The notes under the pieces: generated by a model | The model's database searches: none | Told to the model about the DNA's origin: nothing | What the model saw: the letters and a program-made list of their open reading frames with translations, nothing else | Program-made: the position numbers and the translations under genes | In this document: in pieces, positions 22,338-34,100 of the stretch | How the letters are laid out: the number at the start of each line of letters is the position of its first letter | How positions within the stretch are numbered: the first letter of the stretch is position 1 | NCBI GenBank assembly: GCA_022497155.1 | Contig: MU385746.1 | Coordinates: forward strand, 62,001-126,000 | Direction: 5' to 3' | DNA: 64,000 nt | Origin: Whalleya microplaca | Taxonomy: Eukaryota > Ascomycota > Sordariomycetes > Xylariales > Xylariaceae

Positions 22338-24303
22338 CGTGACTTGAGATAGTGAAGCGGATACGAAGGAGAATAGGGAAGTAAGTTGGGCTGAGCCGGT
22401 CAGAGATGACTGGTACAGGCTCAGGACAACGTGGCTTTGGAGAGTAGGAAGAATAAGTAGATAGAGATACCCGGAAGTAGAATAGGAGGATATAAGAGTT
22501 TAGTAGGAGACGGGGAGACGGAGCATTAAAGAAGGATGGATAGAAACAGCGGAGAGATGACCTGTCTACCTTTGAAGACGAAGATCATGCGTCTGCCTGG
22601 TGGCTGAACACAAAGCTTACGAAGCCGGAGCTAGAGGAGATTAACAGAGATCGATCTCGGTGGCAGTGGAGTTGCCGGTCAAGGGTATTATTAAGAAGGG
22701 AGAAGAGAGAAGAGACGCTCGGATACACTGCATCAACGACATCAACCATGAAGCATGTCAAAAAAAACGTGGAGGGCAAGGTGGGACAAATTAAGCTGAT
22801 AAGTCGGATCGTAGCTGGCGTGAGAATGGCGAACGATGGCGACAGTTGCGCCGGAAAGACACCGCCTATTCTCACTTTCGCCGGTGGAGCCGATTGATAA
22901 GACTACCCCAGCACCCTCACCAGGCCAGGGTAAGTTGTCTTGCAGCCGCTTAACTTTCACGGGGCCTATCAGCGCTGGATTTCGACTTCTCCCTGCCATA
23001 TTGGGACTTGAGTCGTGTGCTCCATTTGTCTGATCATGCAAGGGGTCCTACAGGACCCTACGGGGTCCCCTCGAGGGGTTCTGCATGAATTCTACATACA
23101 TGTAAGTACCCCCGGTGTCGGGGCATATATAGCGTGCTCCTATAATATCAGCCATGACGCCTTAATAATAGAATCCTAAGTGGACATTGAAATCCGGGGA
23201 TTTCACCACCCCATAATTTTAATGTCACACCGTCATTATTCATTATCGGACGCACACAAATACGGATTTTAGAGATGGTACCTAGGGTATGACAGCAGCT
23301 TATGGCTTGGCCTCCGCATACACGGGGTAGGTCGATGAACGTCAATTACATCAGCAGAAAGCACGTCAGAGCCGCCTAGACTTGCGCAAGGCGTTCTAGC
23401 AACCTTAAGATGACGAGCTGGCAGGCTGACAGGTAGCGAGGTCGTGCAGAAGATATTAATGCCTAAAGTAATATTAGTAAAAAAACGCACAGCATGTAGA
23501 TCTTGATATATTGCTCGTTTCGGATATTCTCATGGTCTGAAGTAAAAAGGACAGTGTTTGAGTGTGCACCTCTTATTACATGTGGTCCGTAGCTCTGCCA
23601 GACTATGTAACTTGACATCCAACTGCACATCGACAATGTTACCACCTATCGGTGCGGATACCTGCCGATAGCCGCAGCCCACATGGCGGACTTCAGACCC
23701 ATTCCGAATCGGCAACAAAACGCACATGTGGCGCCCCAACAGCAAGCCAACGAAGGATCGGATGCGCATAATCCATCACAACTGGAGCGGCTTGCGACTA
23801 GACCGGTGTAGGAAGGCAATATATTAGTCAGAAGCCAAACTGCACCGTCTATCCAGACACCATTATCATTTCTCTATAGATAGGGGAGACACCACTTTCC
23901 CGGAGCGGATCCCTTCTCAAACCAGACACGGAGGCGGAGGCTTCGAGCGTTTCCCGCTTGCATATATAAACAAGGCTTGCTTTTCGTGATGATTGAGACG
24001 TCGTACGACTTGGCATATATATACGCACGTATCGTCAATGAAGTGCCACTTGGTATAGATATTGTTAATGACTGCCGGCTGATCGATGGCAAGCCAAGAA
24101 CACGCCGTAACACCTGACTATCTAGGTGGTAGATAAGCGTCAACAAGCCAAGGTCGAACGTACATACGGTAGATCAGCTAGATAACCACGCATAGATAAC
24201 CAAATATATAGTATGTATGAAGTTGTATTAAAAATGACAGATATCTATGATAGAAGGATGTGCAGCCAACCCGCTGCAGAACGCACGTGGGTCCCTTTAT
24301 CTT
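22338..24303. other. gene-free interval
   Basis: Nearly 2 kb. GGGTCCT-AC-AGGACCC and neighbouring GGGGTCCCC near 23043-23075 form small palindromes. Open frames are short, on both strands, and look like chance. Nothing coding is supported. Confidence 0.5.
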
Positions 24304-25251
24304 TTATCCCCTCCGTCGCGTGGATGGCCCCTTGCTCCCCTTGCTCTTAGAGGTGGCCGTGGATGCGCCAGAGCTCTTCGCAGGGGCAGCAGAGGCGACC
24401 GGATCTGCCTTCATCTTGCCTCGCACCTTGGCCGAGGGCGCATTCCAGTAATACACCATCTGCGCGGCCAGGACGAGGTTCAGCGCAAAACCTGCGATAA
24501 AACCGTACAGGATGAGCTTATCGTCCACCTCCTGCAACGTCGTGAAGATTCGGGAGAGGGAGCCGGCAAGGTAGTTGAAGACCTGCATGCACATGCATGG
24601 TTAGTCCAGATTCAATCGGGAGAGCAGATAAGTAGCTTTGCTTACCGTGAACGCGCTCAGCTGCCCCGTCCCACCCTGCTGAAAGATAGCGGCGATCTGG
24701 GGCAGCTTGCTAGCGACGCCCAGGAGTCCGGCGGCGGCCTGCAGATAGCCGAAGGTGCGGGCGTCGATAAGGTCGCCGCTGAACAGGGCGACGACGCTGA
24801 CGGCGAGGGCGGCGACGAACAGGGCGGCGGCGCTGGCGCGGCCGCCGTAGTTGAGGACGAGGACAGAGATGACGACGTTCTGGCCGAGGATGAGGGCCGT
24901 CTCGCCGAAGGTGCTGAAGGGGAAGCCGTTGCGGACGTTGTACGCGAGCGTGATCAGGTACGACGAGGTCTCGAGCAGGTACGACAGGAAGCTGACGCCC
25001 GACGCCGACTGCGACCGCACCAGCTTGACGATCTGCGGCACCTTGACGATCGACGACGCGCCGATGATGCCGATGCCGAGCCCCTTGGAGATCGCCAGCT
25101 TGAGGCACTCGGAATCCGTCGGGTCTAGGTTGAGCACCAGCGTGTCGTAGCACCCATCGCCGATGATGGCCACTCCGAGGTCGCGGATGGGAGCCGGTAG
25201 GCTATTTGTCATAGGCCGCAGCGGCTGCAGAGCTGATCGTAGGGTCTCCAT
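24304..25251 (-). CDS. mannose-P-dolichol utilization defect 1 (MPDU1/Lec35)-like PQ-loop protein
   Basis: Two exons (24646-25251, 24304-24582) encode 294 residues. MPDU1 is an ER membrane protein needed for use of dolichol-phosphate-mannose and -glucose in N-glycan and GPI-anchor synthesis. The two PQ-loop motifs are present: SSIVKVPQIVKLVRSQSASGVS at about 88-109 and ASKLPQIAAIFQQGGTGQLSAFT at about 180-202. CLKLAISKGLGIGIIGASS precedes the first, as in human MPDU1. Around seven hydrophobic segments are visible. The intron is phase 0 and joins AFT to VFNYLAGSLSRIFTTLQEVDDK, the normal continuation. The C-terminus is a basic, Ser/Ala/Lys-rich tail ending in RRRG, consistent with ER retention but not proof of it. 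The first 25 residues are poorly conserved and the start could be slightly downstream. Confidence 0.92.
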
Positions 25252-25956
25252 CGTAGACGATGCCTTATCCAGAGCCAGGAAGCAAACTAGTTCTTGCGGA
25301 CGGAATTACAGAAAAGCAAGTATCAGATAGATAAATTAGCTTGTCGTCAATATGACACAAGGAGAAGCTGGTAAGGCTGACACGAAATGTACATCAATCA
25401 GAATTCAGGTCATTCAAATCATCAGACGCGACAATAGAAAAAAAGGTGCCTACCCTGCTGGCCAAGCAGCCAAGCTGCCAAGCTGGCAGGCTGGCTAGGT
25501 GGTCTGTTGAGCTGCAGGGATGCCATGTCACATGTGGGGGAAGCTCGCGCCTCTCCAGGTGTCAGGTGGGTCCCCTTAACAAAACTACAGGTATAGGAGT
25601 AACCACCGACACAACATCAAGAGCCAGTGAATAGATGCAGATTTCTGAATGCAAGTTTTGTTGGTATTCCGGTATCGTCCTGATACCTGCAGCTGTTTAC
25701 TACCTCCCGTATGGTCTCTTCCGAGTCCTATGTTGACCCCGACCTTGGGCCGAACCAACCAACCTTATCTCTCTGTGTCTTTGTTGAATGTTGAATGGCG
25801 ACAACAGATGCAAAGCCTCGTATGGGACTCCCAACCCGCGATTCGTCTAACCTGAGCAAGCCCTTTTGTCCTATTGTCCTCCAGCAACATCCAGACCAAG
25901 ATCAATGTGAATGCAAGAAGATGCTGATCCCATGTGATCCTTCTGCAGCCTGCACT
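25252..25956. other. intergenic region, no gene seen
   Basis: About 700 bp containing the MPDU1-like promoter and the 3' flank of the chromodomain gene. A GCCAAGCAGCCAAGCTGCCAA stretch near 25460-25480 is a short imperfect repeat. No gene is supported. Confidence 0.55.
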
Positions 25957-26602
25957 TCACTTGCGCTTCTGAGCCGATTGGTACTGAGCGAGCTTTTGAC
26001 CACAATGGGTGAGGTTCTCGGCAGGCTCCCAAGTGTTCTCCGACGCTGAGAATCCATCCCACTTGACCTGATACTCGATAGTTCCGGTCTTCTTGTTCAG
26101 GCGTGAATTGACAATCTTCTGAACCTCCCACTCCTGCTTTCCAGTCTTGGCTTGTCGCGCTGAGGGCACAACACCCTTCCGCTGACGCTTGGGGGTCGGA
26201 GAGGTTGATGCCGGGACCGCTGGCGCGGAAACCTTCGGTCGTTTGCCCTATAGACCACTTAGCTATTGCGTGATAATTCGAGGGAAATCACTTACACTCT
26301 GCTCAGCAATATTGATACTTGCTGATTCAGCTGCAGCTCGAAGCGAGCGTCGTGGGGACTCGACTTTGTCTGCTTTCATTGTAGTACTGCGCTTTCTGTT
26401 GACAGATGAGCTGACGGCGGCGGCGTTCTTTGACGGTCTTCCCGGAGGTTTGCGAGTAGGCTGCTTAGCTCTGACAGATTCGGACTTTTGGGCTAGCTGA
26501 GACTTCGTAACCTTAGATGATCGGCCACGACGCGACAGGCTAGGTTGTCCAGCGGTAGTGTCTTTATTGTCACTGCCATTGCCCGTCTCACCATTGTCAT
26601 CA

Positions 26603-26636
<34 letters not shown>

Positions 26637-27076
26637 TGTCGTCACCTGGGCTAAGCGAGACAATAGTCGCCTTGCGCTTTTCCGTACCCTTTCCCTTGGT
26701 TGTGTTGCTTGCCGTTGCTAATGTAGGAATGTCAGCTAGATCAGTACTGTCTTGTTCCTCCTTGATCTTGATTCGTCCATCCTTTAGATGACCAGGTCTC
26801 GTGCTTTCAGCACCATCTGTCTCATAGATTGCGCCTTCCATTGATGATTCAGGGTGGTGATCCTCAATCGTACCTTGTTTGGATAAGCTATTAAAATTTA
26901 TTAGTGATGAAAACATGGCGAAAAGAGAATGCAGAAAAATAATAAGCAATCGGAACACAGGAAACGACATACGCGGAATTGATTTGCTCTTCGGCGTTCG
27001 CGGTGTGTTCAGAACCTCCAACACCAGAGGTGGAAAAGGCTCGGGTGATGTCACCCGGCCTGTTCAGAGACCCCAT
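25957..27076 (-). CDS. chromodomain protein (HP1/CBX-like single chromodomain)
   Basis: Three exons (26973-27076, 26296-26887, 25957-26247) encode 328 residues. Most of the protein is disordered: an acidic DEDEDED tract near residue 125, then basic Lys/Arg/Ser-rich stretches with PTRKPPGRPSKN resembling an AT-hook (GRP core). A single chromodomain occupies the C-terminus (about 271-321): EWEVQKIVNSRLNKK, then EYQVKWDGF and NTWEPAENL. Chromodomains read methylated histone H3 lysine. The aromatic cage seems present, with Trp at the first position instead of the usual Tyr, plus KW and F. No chromoshadow domain follows, so it is not a classical HP1. It may be a reader in a histone-modifying complex; that is inferred. 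Both introns are short and canonical. Confidence 0.85.
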
Positions 27077-28173
27077 CTTCCTGCTTGCTGCGCGGTTACC
27101 TGCAGTGACTGACTGATTCTGTTTTCGGGGAGGTGAGGAGGAGGATTATAGAGATTGAGAGGCGTCGCCGTAGTTAATCCTCTCAAGTCAGACAACAGAC
27201 CAGAAGAAATATTGCCGAATATATACCCAGGAAGTATACTTGTTGGTTGCTTGGGTGATGTGATGAGGGAGGCCAGAGATATCACAATGCCTCAAAAATG
27301 CCTTAAAATATAATGGAGACACAGAGAGCTCTTTGGACCAAGAGAAATGCGGGTATATCGGTTGGTTGCTTGGGTCTCAACAGAGGTATATATACCTAGG
27401 TACATGGGATGAGTGAACAAATACCGAAGGCAAGAACAGTTTACTACATGTTGGGAAGGAGCATGCTTCTGGTGCATATTGACAGAAGGGACCTTGCAGA
27501 ACCTTTAAGTCACCTTCTGGGCCCGGGGTTTATCATCCATGGATGTTCACACCCCTATCTACATGTACTTGTGACTTTTCCCTTGCTGTAGCCAGTCTAA
27601 TTATCATGAGCCCAAATACCCAGCTGTATGTATATCTGAACAAACACCCGTCCTCCCAGGCATCGCAACCTAGTTCCATCTTAGACAACCCAAAATTGAC
27701 GGCTGAACTCATTGTCATGCAAACTTCATAGTCTCTAGTATTGAAAGTCAGGAAGCGCCTGTCTGCTCTTCTCTTTGAACCATGTAGGGAGTATAGTTTA
27801 TGTTCCAATCAATGCAGTAAGACCTAGAAATGAAGCACTAACACGAGCCCATATCATGAAGCTCATTGTCTTGATAATACTATTCTTAAGCCCTTATAGC
27901 CCATCGAATTCAGATATATACATGTAGCAACCTTATTGACATTAACGGTAACAATAACATTGAATTCATAAAGCAACGAATTTTTTTAGCCAGGTGCTCA
28001 CTAACACATGCTATCATTTGCCATCTTGGCTTGTTGATGATTAATTTCAACCCCTTGTAATTTAGCATCATATGTGATACTGCTGGGGTCCCTCAATAGA
28101 AAAGGGTATGTATATGAGATCCTGAAAATGCATTATCATGAAATTTATATCCCAAAGGCTGCATCCGACTAGA
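27077..28173. other. gene-free interval
   Basis: About 1.1 kb between the 5' end of the chromodomain gene and the 3' end of RIC8. Only short chance-like frames are present; no repeat or RNA gene was recognised. Confidence 0.55.
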
Positions 28174-29835
28174 TTAGTCGACGTCTTCTTCGTAGTCGTC
28201 AGGGAGCTCTTCAAATCGACCCTCTTGGACAGCCGTCCGCACCGGGTTCTCCACAGATATAACACCATTCGTTCTTAACCTATCGAGGTTTTAGCAAGGC
28301 TCATATAAAATCACAAGGTGGATTTTTTGTCTTACCTCTCAAACAAAACAAATAGCCTTTCGGCTTCCCTTTCTCTCTCGGCCTCGGTCATCTCAGGAAC
28401 ATCTGGGTGTGTCTCGTTATCTAAGAATTGACCAGTCACTGGATTGATTGGACGGCTGGAGCTGCTTTGATCGTCGCTGAACGCCTCCGAGGCATTTTTG
28501 GGGATCGACAGATTTCTGCTAAACAAGAAGCCCGACGCAAAGCCGTATCCCACGTTGTCGACAAAGGTTGATGCATCCTTATCGGACATGTCGAAGAGTA
28601 GCTCAGAGATTGTCTCCCGCAGCTGAGGTGTAAGAGGGTTTGTAGAGTTTTTCAGAAGCCATGATGGTAACGAGTTGGAACGACCGAGTACCTTATTCCT
28701 GTCCGTCTCGGTGGGCAAGAGATGTGCGCGCATCGATTTCTTTACATCGTCCGGCGCGTGTTCGTGGGTGGCTCGTATCACGCCAACCAATGCTGTAAGC
28801 GAACTCTCTAGCTCGGAATCGTTGTATTCTGTGCGTGAACGGTCAAGCAAGTCGACTAGACGCTCCGCAAACGCGTTGGGCTCGTTATTCGGGTAAAGAG
28901 AACCCTGGACCTCTTTGGCGCCGACATTTAGATTGAGGAGGGCGTTCACTAGGAAGCCAATTGGAGGATCTAGGGGTTTCTGGGTTCGAAAGACCCCCTT
29001 ACATACTAATGTGATAATATGGGGGATGGCAGTAGTGAATAATGAAATTCGCTCCTTGCAATAATGAGTGATGTTGAAGAGAAGTTTTAAAGTCTCTGTC
29101 AGCGCCATCTCTTCCATAGGGTCTGTCACTGGTGCTGTACTAGTGTGAAGCCTCGCATGGCGCTCCAGGTTTTTGACAATAATATCAGCTAGATGATGCT
29201 TGTCAATGATTTCAACCAGACTAGTATCTGTGTTGTATGTTGTCAGGAACAGTATCCTGGAAACTAGGAATTCGTCCTCGCGATTATCATTTCGGAGCTT
29301 ATTACAAGCCTTTGCCTCGTAGCCAAGATCGACGAACATCTGTCGGGTTTCTTGCCTCAGGAGCAATGCGTTGCAAAGACATCGTAAAGCGTTTCTAGAC
29401 GTGGTGCTAGAGGGGCTGTTAAACGCATGTCGAGTAAGTGTTTCGATTCCCTGAGAGTCGTAAGCAATCCAAACACTAGCTAGCCATGAGCTTTTGTCAT
29501 TACCTCTTTGGTAAATATAGGGTCGGCATTTCTAGGATCTCTGCCATATATTTTGAGTTCTTCTAAGGCTGCGTCTCGTTCTTTAAAGGTTATAGTCAGC
29601 TAGGCGCTCTCACTATCAATTACATAACCCGAATCAACTCACGGTGAGGAAGAAAACTGATAGTGGTGAGGTCCTGGTTCAACTTATTCATAAGGCTTGT
29701 GACGGCAGCCAACTTGTCTGTTTTGATCCATAAGCACCGCAGTATTATTCTATAAGGGACAACAAGACACTGACCAGATCCGGTGAGTGTGGCGGCAACA
29801 GCTAGCTGCTCTTGCTGCTGGCTAGGCTGAGCCAT
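28174..29835 (-). CDS. ric8: RIC8/synembryn, guanine nucleotide exchange factor and chaperone for G-alpha
   Basis: Five exons (29775-29835, 29643-29717, 29504-29580, 28336-29450, 28174-28279) encode 477 residues, the usual fungal length. RIC8 is a cytosolic armadillo-like protein that activates and stabilises G-alpha subunits and is needed for growth and development in Neurospora and Magnaporthe. Recognised blocks: AALEELKIYGRDPRNADPIFTKEGIETL, ALRCLCNALLLRQETRQMFVDLG, FLTTYNTD and the C-terminal HPDVPEMTEAEREREAERLFVLFERL followed by an acidic end (LPDDYEEDVD). The first three exons were set by frame and splice sites. An in-frame ATG 105 nt upstream (29940) would add 35 Arg/Ser-rich residues; the start chosen gives the more usual short N-terminus. 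Confidence 0.93.
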
Positions 29836-31198
29836 TTTAGGAAGAATTGGCGATTCTTCTGAACTGGTCCGACTGGTGAAATTTGACGAGGAGAATATCC
29901 GTCTGAGCCCGAGTCGGGTCCGGGAGGGCTGCTGGGTCATTGTAAGCTGGGGTTATAGAGGCTATAGCTGGACTAATAGGTGATGTGCGCCGCCGAAGAA
30001 GGCAATGCGTGAAGAACAGCCTGTGAACCGACTGCGGCATATCACGAACTACAAGATGGAGAAGTTATAGGATGTTGGAATATGAAGCAAAGACCGGAGC
30101 ACATCGAGCCAAGGCGCATGCATGCGGAGCAGTATTGGCGCAGAAAACGAGTTTTCAGATGGAATGGAAAATCGGTTCGGTTCGAGTAAGACTAGTACAA
30201 AACGACTCTGTAATGAATAGGTTGGACATACTTGAGTTTCGAAGCCAGGCGAGATGGCAGTTGGAGATCAGATGCCGTGTCACCTAGTCGCGACCGACGG
30301 ATTCTTGAGGCATGTAGAGTTATAAGCTACAGGGTCTATCCAGGCTGGTCGGTAAGATGGCAGCAGTTTGACGACGTCAAGGTCTACACCGGTGCTGTGG
30401 GATTTGCTGGGGAATCGGTATGTATGAATAGCATGAATAGGGCAGGGGTGGTGTACATGTAGTCCGCCTATATGCTAGCATATAGTATTGACACTGGTAC
30501 GATACTTTATTATTAGGGCTATGCGTAGTTGCAACCCGCATCGGGTGTCTGAAGATGACAGGACGATTCATGTCGAGCTACAGGAATGCTACCTGAAAGC
30601 ACGGGCCACTCATCGACAGGTTTACATGCGTACATGCGTACATGCGTACATGTGTACATTGATGTCCTGCTGCGGTACGAATTACCTAGGTACATATGTA
30701 CACACATAGATTCGGAATACCGTCATTGAGGGGCTTACAGGGGTCTTGCAAAGGGCAAGAAGGGGCGACAAGGGGGGGGTTGGGAGACCCATATTAACTG
30801 TCCACAATTAGAAGTTTAAGTGCATATCGAGGCAGGCGGCAGTTTCGCGTCAATTGGCTGCGACCACGCGAAAAAGCTCATCGCGTCGCGTTTTTTTTCA
30901 TTCGTCCTGTTAGATGAACTAAGGCACTTGGGCAGCCTATGCGTTTATCCCATCCATCCACCCTTCTTCTATCGTGACTTAGCGCAGCCATACCTATACC
31001 TATACACAGCAACGTGTCTCTGTCTGCCTGTCTGTCTGTCTTGCATCTTTGACTTTCTTTAATCCGTTAATTTTCCTTCCCTCTCAATCGTTCATTGCAA
31101 GTTGATTGATGTTTCTTTTTTGCGCAGCACATGATATTTGGGTTCCGGGAGACTCTTCGTGGTGGGCCTCTTAGTCGTGGAGCTTTCGGGTTGCAGCC
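29836..31198. other. divergent promoter region between RIC8 and RIF1
   Basis: About 1.36 kb between two divergently transcribed genes. It contains a small ACATGCGT tandem run at 30622-30657 and CTGT/CTGCC pyrimidine-rich sequence near 31018-31040 just upstream of RIF1. No gene is supported. Confidence 0.6.
30622..30657. repeat. short ACATGCGT tandem repeat
   Basis: About four and a half copies of an 8-bp unit read as TACATGCG, the last copy degenerate (TGTGTACAT). Such simple repeats are common between fungal genes and have no assigned role here. Confidence 0.75.
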
Positions 31199-34100
31199 AT
31201 GGTATTACAAGCCGTAGCCGTCCCAAGAAGTTTGGACTCATTGCCCGCGAGGCCGCCCACACCGCCACGAGAGAAAGCACGAGAGAAGCGACAGCAACCC
31301 GATCCGAGTTCGAAGCAGATCCTCGCCAACCATACCCTCAATTCCCATCCAAACCTACATACGCCTCCGGGCCACTCGCCAGATCCTGCCAACACGACCG
31401 ACAGCAGCTCGCGAAGAGCCAGGAAGCGGGTTGGCTTTTCGTCCCAAGCTGAGTATAGAGAGGCCCCGACCTATGCCGGCAAAGAAAATGCGCATAAACA
31501 GCCTACGCCAATATCGGCCCCTTCGTCGACAGCTTCGTCCAAGCCTATCAAGTCGATCTTGAAACCAGCGTCAAGCCCCGAGCCTTATAATCCACTCGAC
31601 CCGCTTGCCGCCAACGACGAGGCAACTCGACATGCCAACATAGTCACCATGCTGGAATCAGCTGTTAAGCAGCTCGCGGGAGCTGATAGGAGCTCCAAGA
31701 TCGATGCATACTCGACGGTGGTACAGACGCTCAAGTCGTCAAATAACCTGCCGGACCGCATTGCTCTCCAAGATAAGATGAGTCTATTCACGCAGTTCAT
31801 CCAACGGGATATCACACTGAAGGGCCATAACGGAAACATTGATTCGTCCATGGTAAACCATGCCCTGACTCTGCTTTGCACATTTCTTCATTTCCCTGCC
31901 ATCGCCTCCACGCTGTCTTCCGACTTCGAGGTCTTCATCATCGACCATTGCATCAGGTCGTTCGAGGATCGTTCTTTGCCCAAGGACGTGGTCAGGCACT
32001 TGATGCAAGTGGTGGCCTCTCAAGACTTCCCCTCAAAGGTCATGACGTTGGATCGTGTTGGCCGCCTAGTAACTTCGCTCCACAAGATTGAAGAGCATCT
32101 AAAGGGGAAAAGTATCATTATGTCCCGCATCTTGATATATCGAAGATTGATCAAGCAGACAAGATCCCATATGGCCACCCATTCAGACTGGCTCTTGGAC
32201 TTATTCACCGACATGCTTAGCAGCATGAAAGAGATACGTGCTGCCGCCGTCGCGCTAGGTCTAGAAGCTAGTTTCACCCTAGGCAAAGAAAAACAGCTGT
32301 CCAGGAGAGTCATGGAAATCCTTCAGTTATCACTGGAGGAAGTTAAGTACATCGAATATTATGTGGAGAGATTGATGGCCATGACGAAAGACAAAAATGA
32401 TTCGGCGGCAGTTCCTCAAGTCTGGAGCGTCGTTATCCTATTGCTAAGATGTCCAGTCGACAGGTGGGAGTTTTTCCAACCGTGGTTAGAGATTATCCAG
32501 AGATGTTTTAACAGCAGCGACTATCACACCAAAGTCGAAGCTAATTATGCGTGGAATCGCCTCGTCTATGCTCTACAGCTCAACGAGCAGTCATTTTCGA
32601 AGACCATCGGAACTGTATGCCAACCTTTTCTGAGTCAATTGAAGCGGAAAGGCAATAGCAAGCAGCTGGATGAACTACGAAAGGTAGTTGTAGGTAGTGT
32701 CTGCAACCTCTACTACTATGCCTTCAAGCCGAACTTGAGTTCGTCTCAGACGGACAGCTATTGGGATGCCTGTGTCAGACCTCTGATCCAGCGATTGGTT
32801 GTTCCAGACGCTGACAGCAAGCAATTGGAAAAGTCCACCGCTGCCCACTCCGAGAACATAGCTCAAGCAACTCAGATACTGACTGGGCTGTTCAACGCGA
32901 GCACCCCTCGACTGTGGAAGGAAGACCGTGTTTATAACAATCCGTTAGTCACACCTGAGGAGTTGCCTGGATTGGATCCAAAATGGGTCAGGCGAAACGC
33001 GGTGAGGGTATTTTCCGTCGTGGAACCTATCCTAGTGAAAACATTTGCGGATCTTTCACAGCCGCAGTCTATGTCGTATAAGCTCTGGCAAACACTTGTT
33101 GAAACTGTGGCGGCTGCCGCATCCAAGGAGGTCAAGGTATCGACCGACACAGCAACATTCATGGCACATGCATTTAGTCTCCTATCCAAAATATGGTCTG
33201 TCGGACTAAGCGAATCAAACAGCGAGCTCGATACCCAACAACGGTTTCTAGAGGCAACGGAGGCATATCTTGTGATGATGATAGACTCCTTGAGTTTACT
33301 ACCTTTCACTGAGAAGCTCCTCTTGATGAGCAAGCAGAATACCTTCATCCCGGTCGCCACACCTTCACACCGTTCAGGAAAGGGGCAGGGTCTGACACGG
33401 ACTCCCCTTCACCATCTCTTCTCAATACTCACCACCCTACCACCAGGAATCCCAGACGACGAAGGCCTACTAGGCTTAATTAACGCTGTCTTCGACCCTT
33501 TCCTTGCAGCTCGCTCTTCTCAGGGCAAGACAGATTTAGCTCATGAGCTGATGCAGTTACTACCTGCCGAGACCTTGGCTCCCTACGGCCCGTGGGTCTT
33601 CCTATCCGAGGCGGCTACTTCATCTTGGGCGAACAGTCAGCCCGGCCACTCGAGTAACAATTCAGGGAGCGGACCAACAATTGGCCACGAGTATCGTATG
33701 ATTGTCAAGCACCTCGAAAGAGGTGTCAAGTTTACACCCAATCTTCCTTGGGATCACTGGCAGTCGTTGTTCCGATCACTCGTGGCTCAAGTTACCTACG
33801 AAGCGAGCGAGGCGGGTTGTGCAATTGCGGTTATGGAACCATTAGCCAAGTCATTCTTGGAAGGCTTCTCTACAGCTGGCGATGAAGTTATATCACCCAA
33901 TGTTTTTAAGAGCAACATTGAGTTGGTTGCTACCGCAAAGCAGCCTCGAGATCGTCAAGCACTAGATGCTGCTCGCCGACGCCTATGGGGTACCCCCATT
34001 GCCGGTTCGAGGTCTGCTTCGTTTGATCCTTTTGATGACCTCTATCGCCTTACAAACCATCTGCTGGAGATATCATACACGCATTTCGAGCGCTACGACC

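Noticed and set aside
23040..23080. Clustered GGGTCC palindromes
   Set aside because: Short self-complementary words with no repeat elsewhere in the window and no gene context that would suggest an operator or terminator.
24247..25128. 293-codon plus-strand frame opposite the MPDU1-like gene
   Set aside because: The minus strand encodes two PQ-loop motifs and splices cleanly. The plus frame is Arg/Asp/Ala-rich low-complexity text typical of antisense to GC-rich membrane genes.
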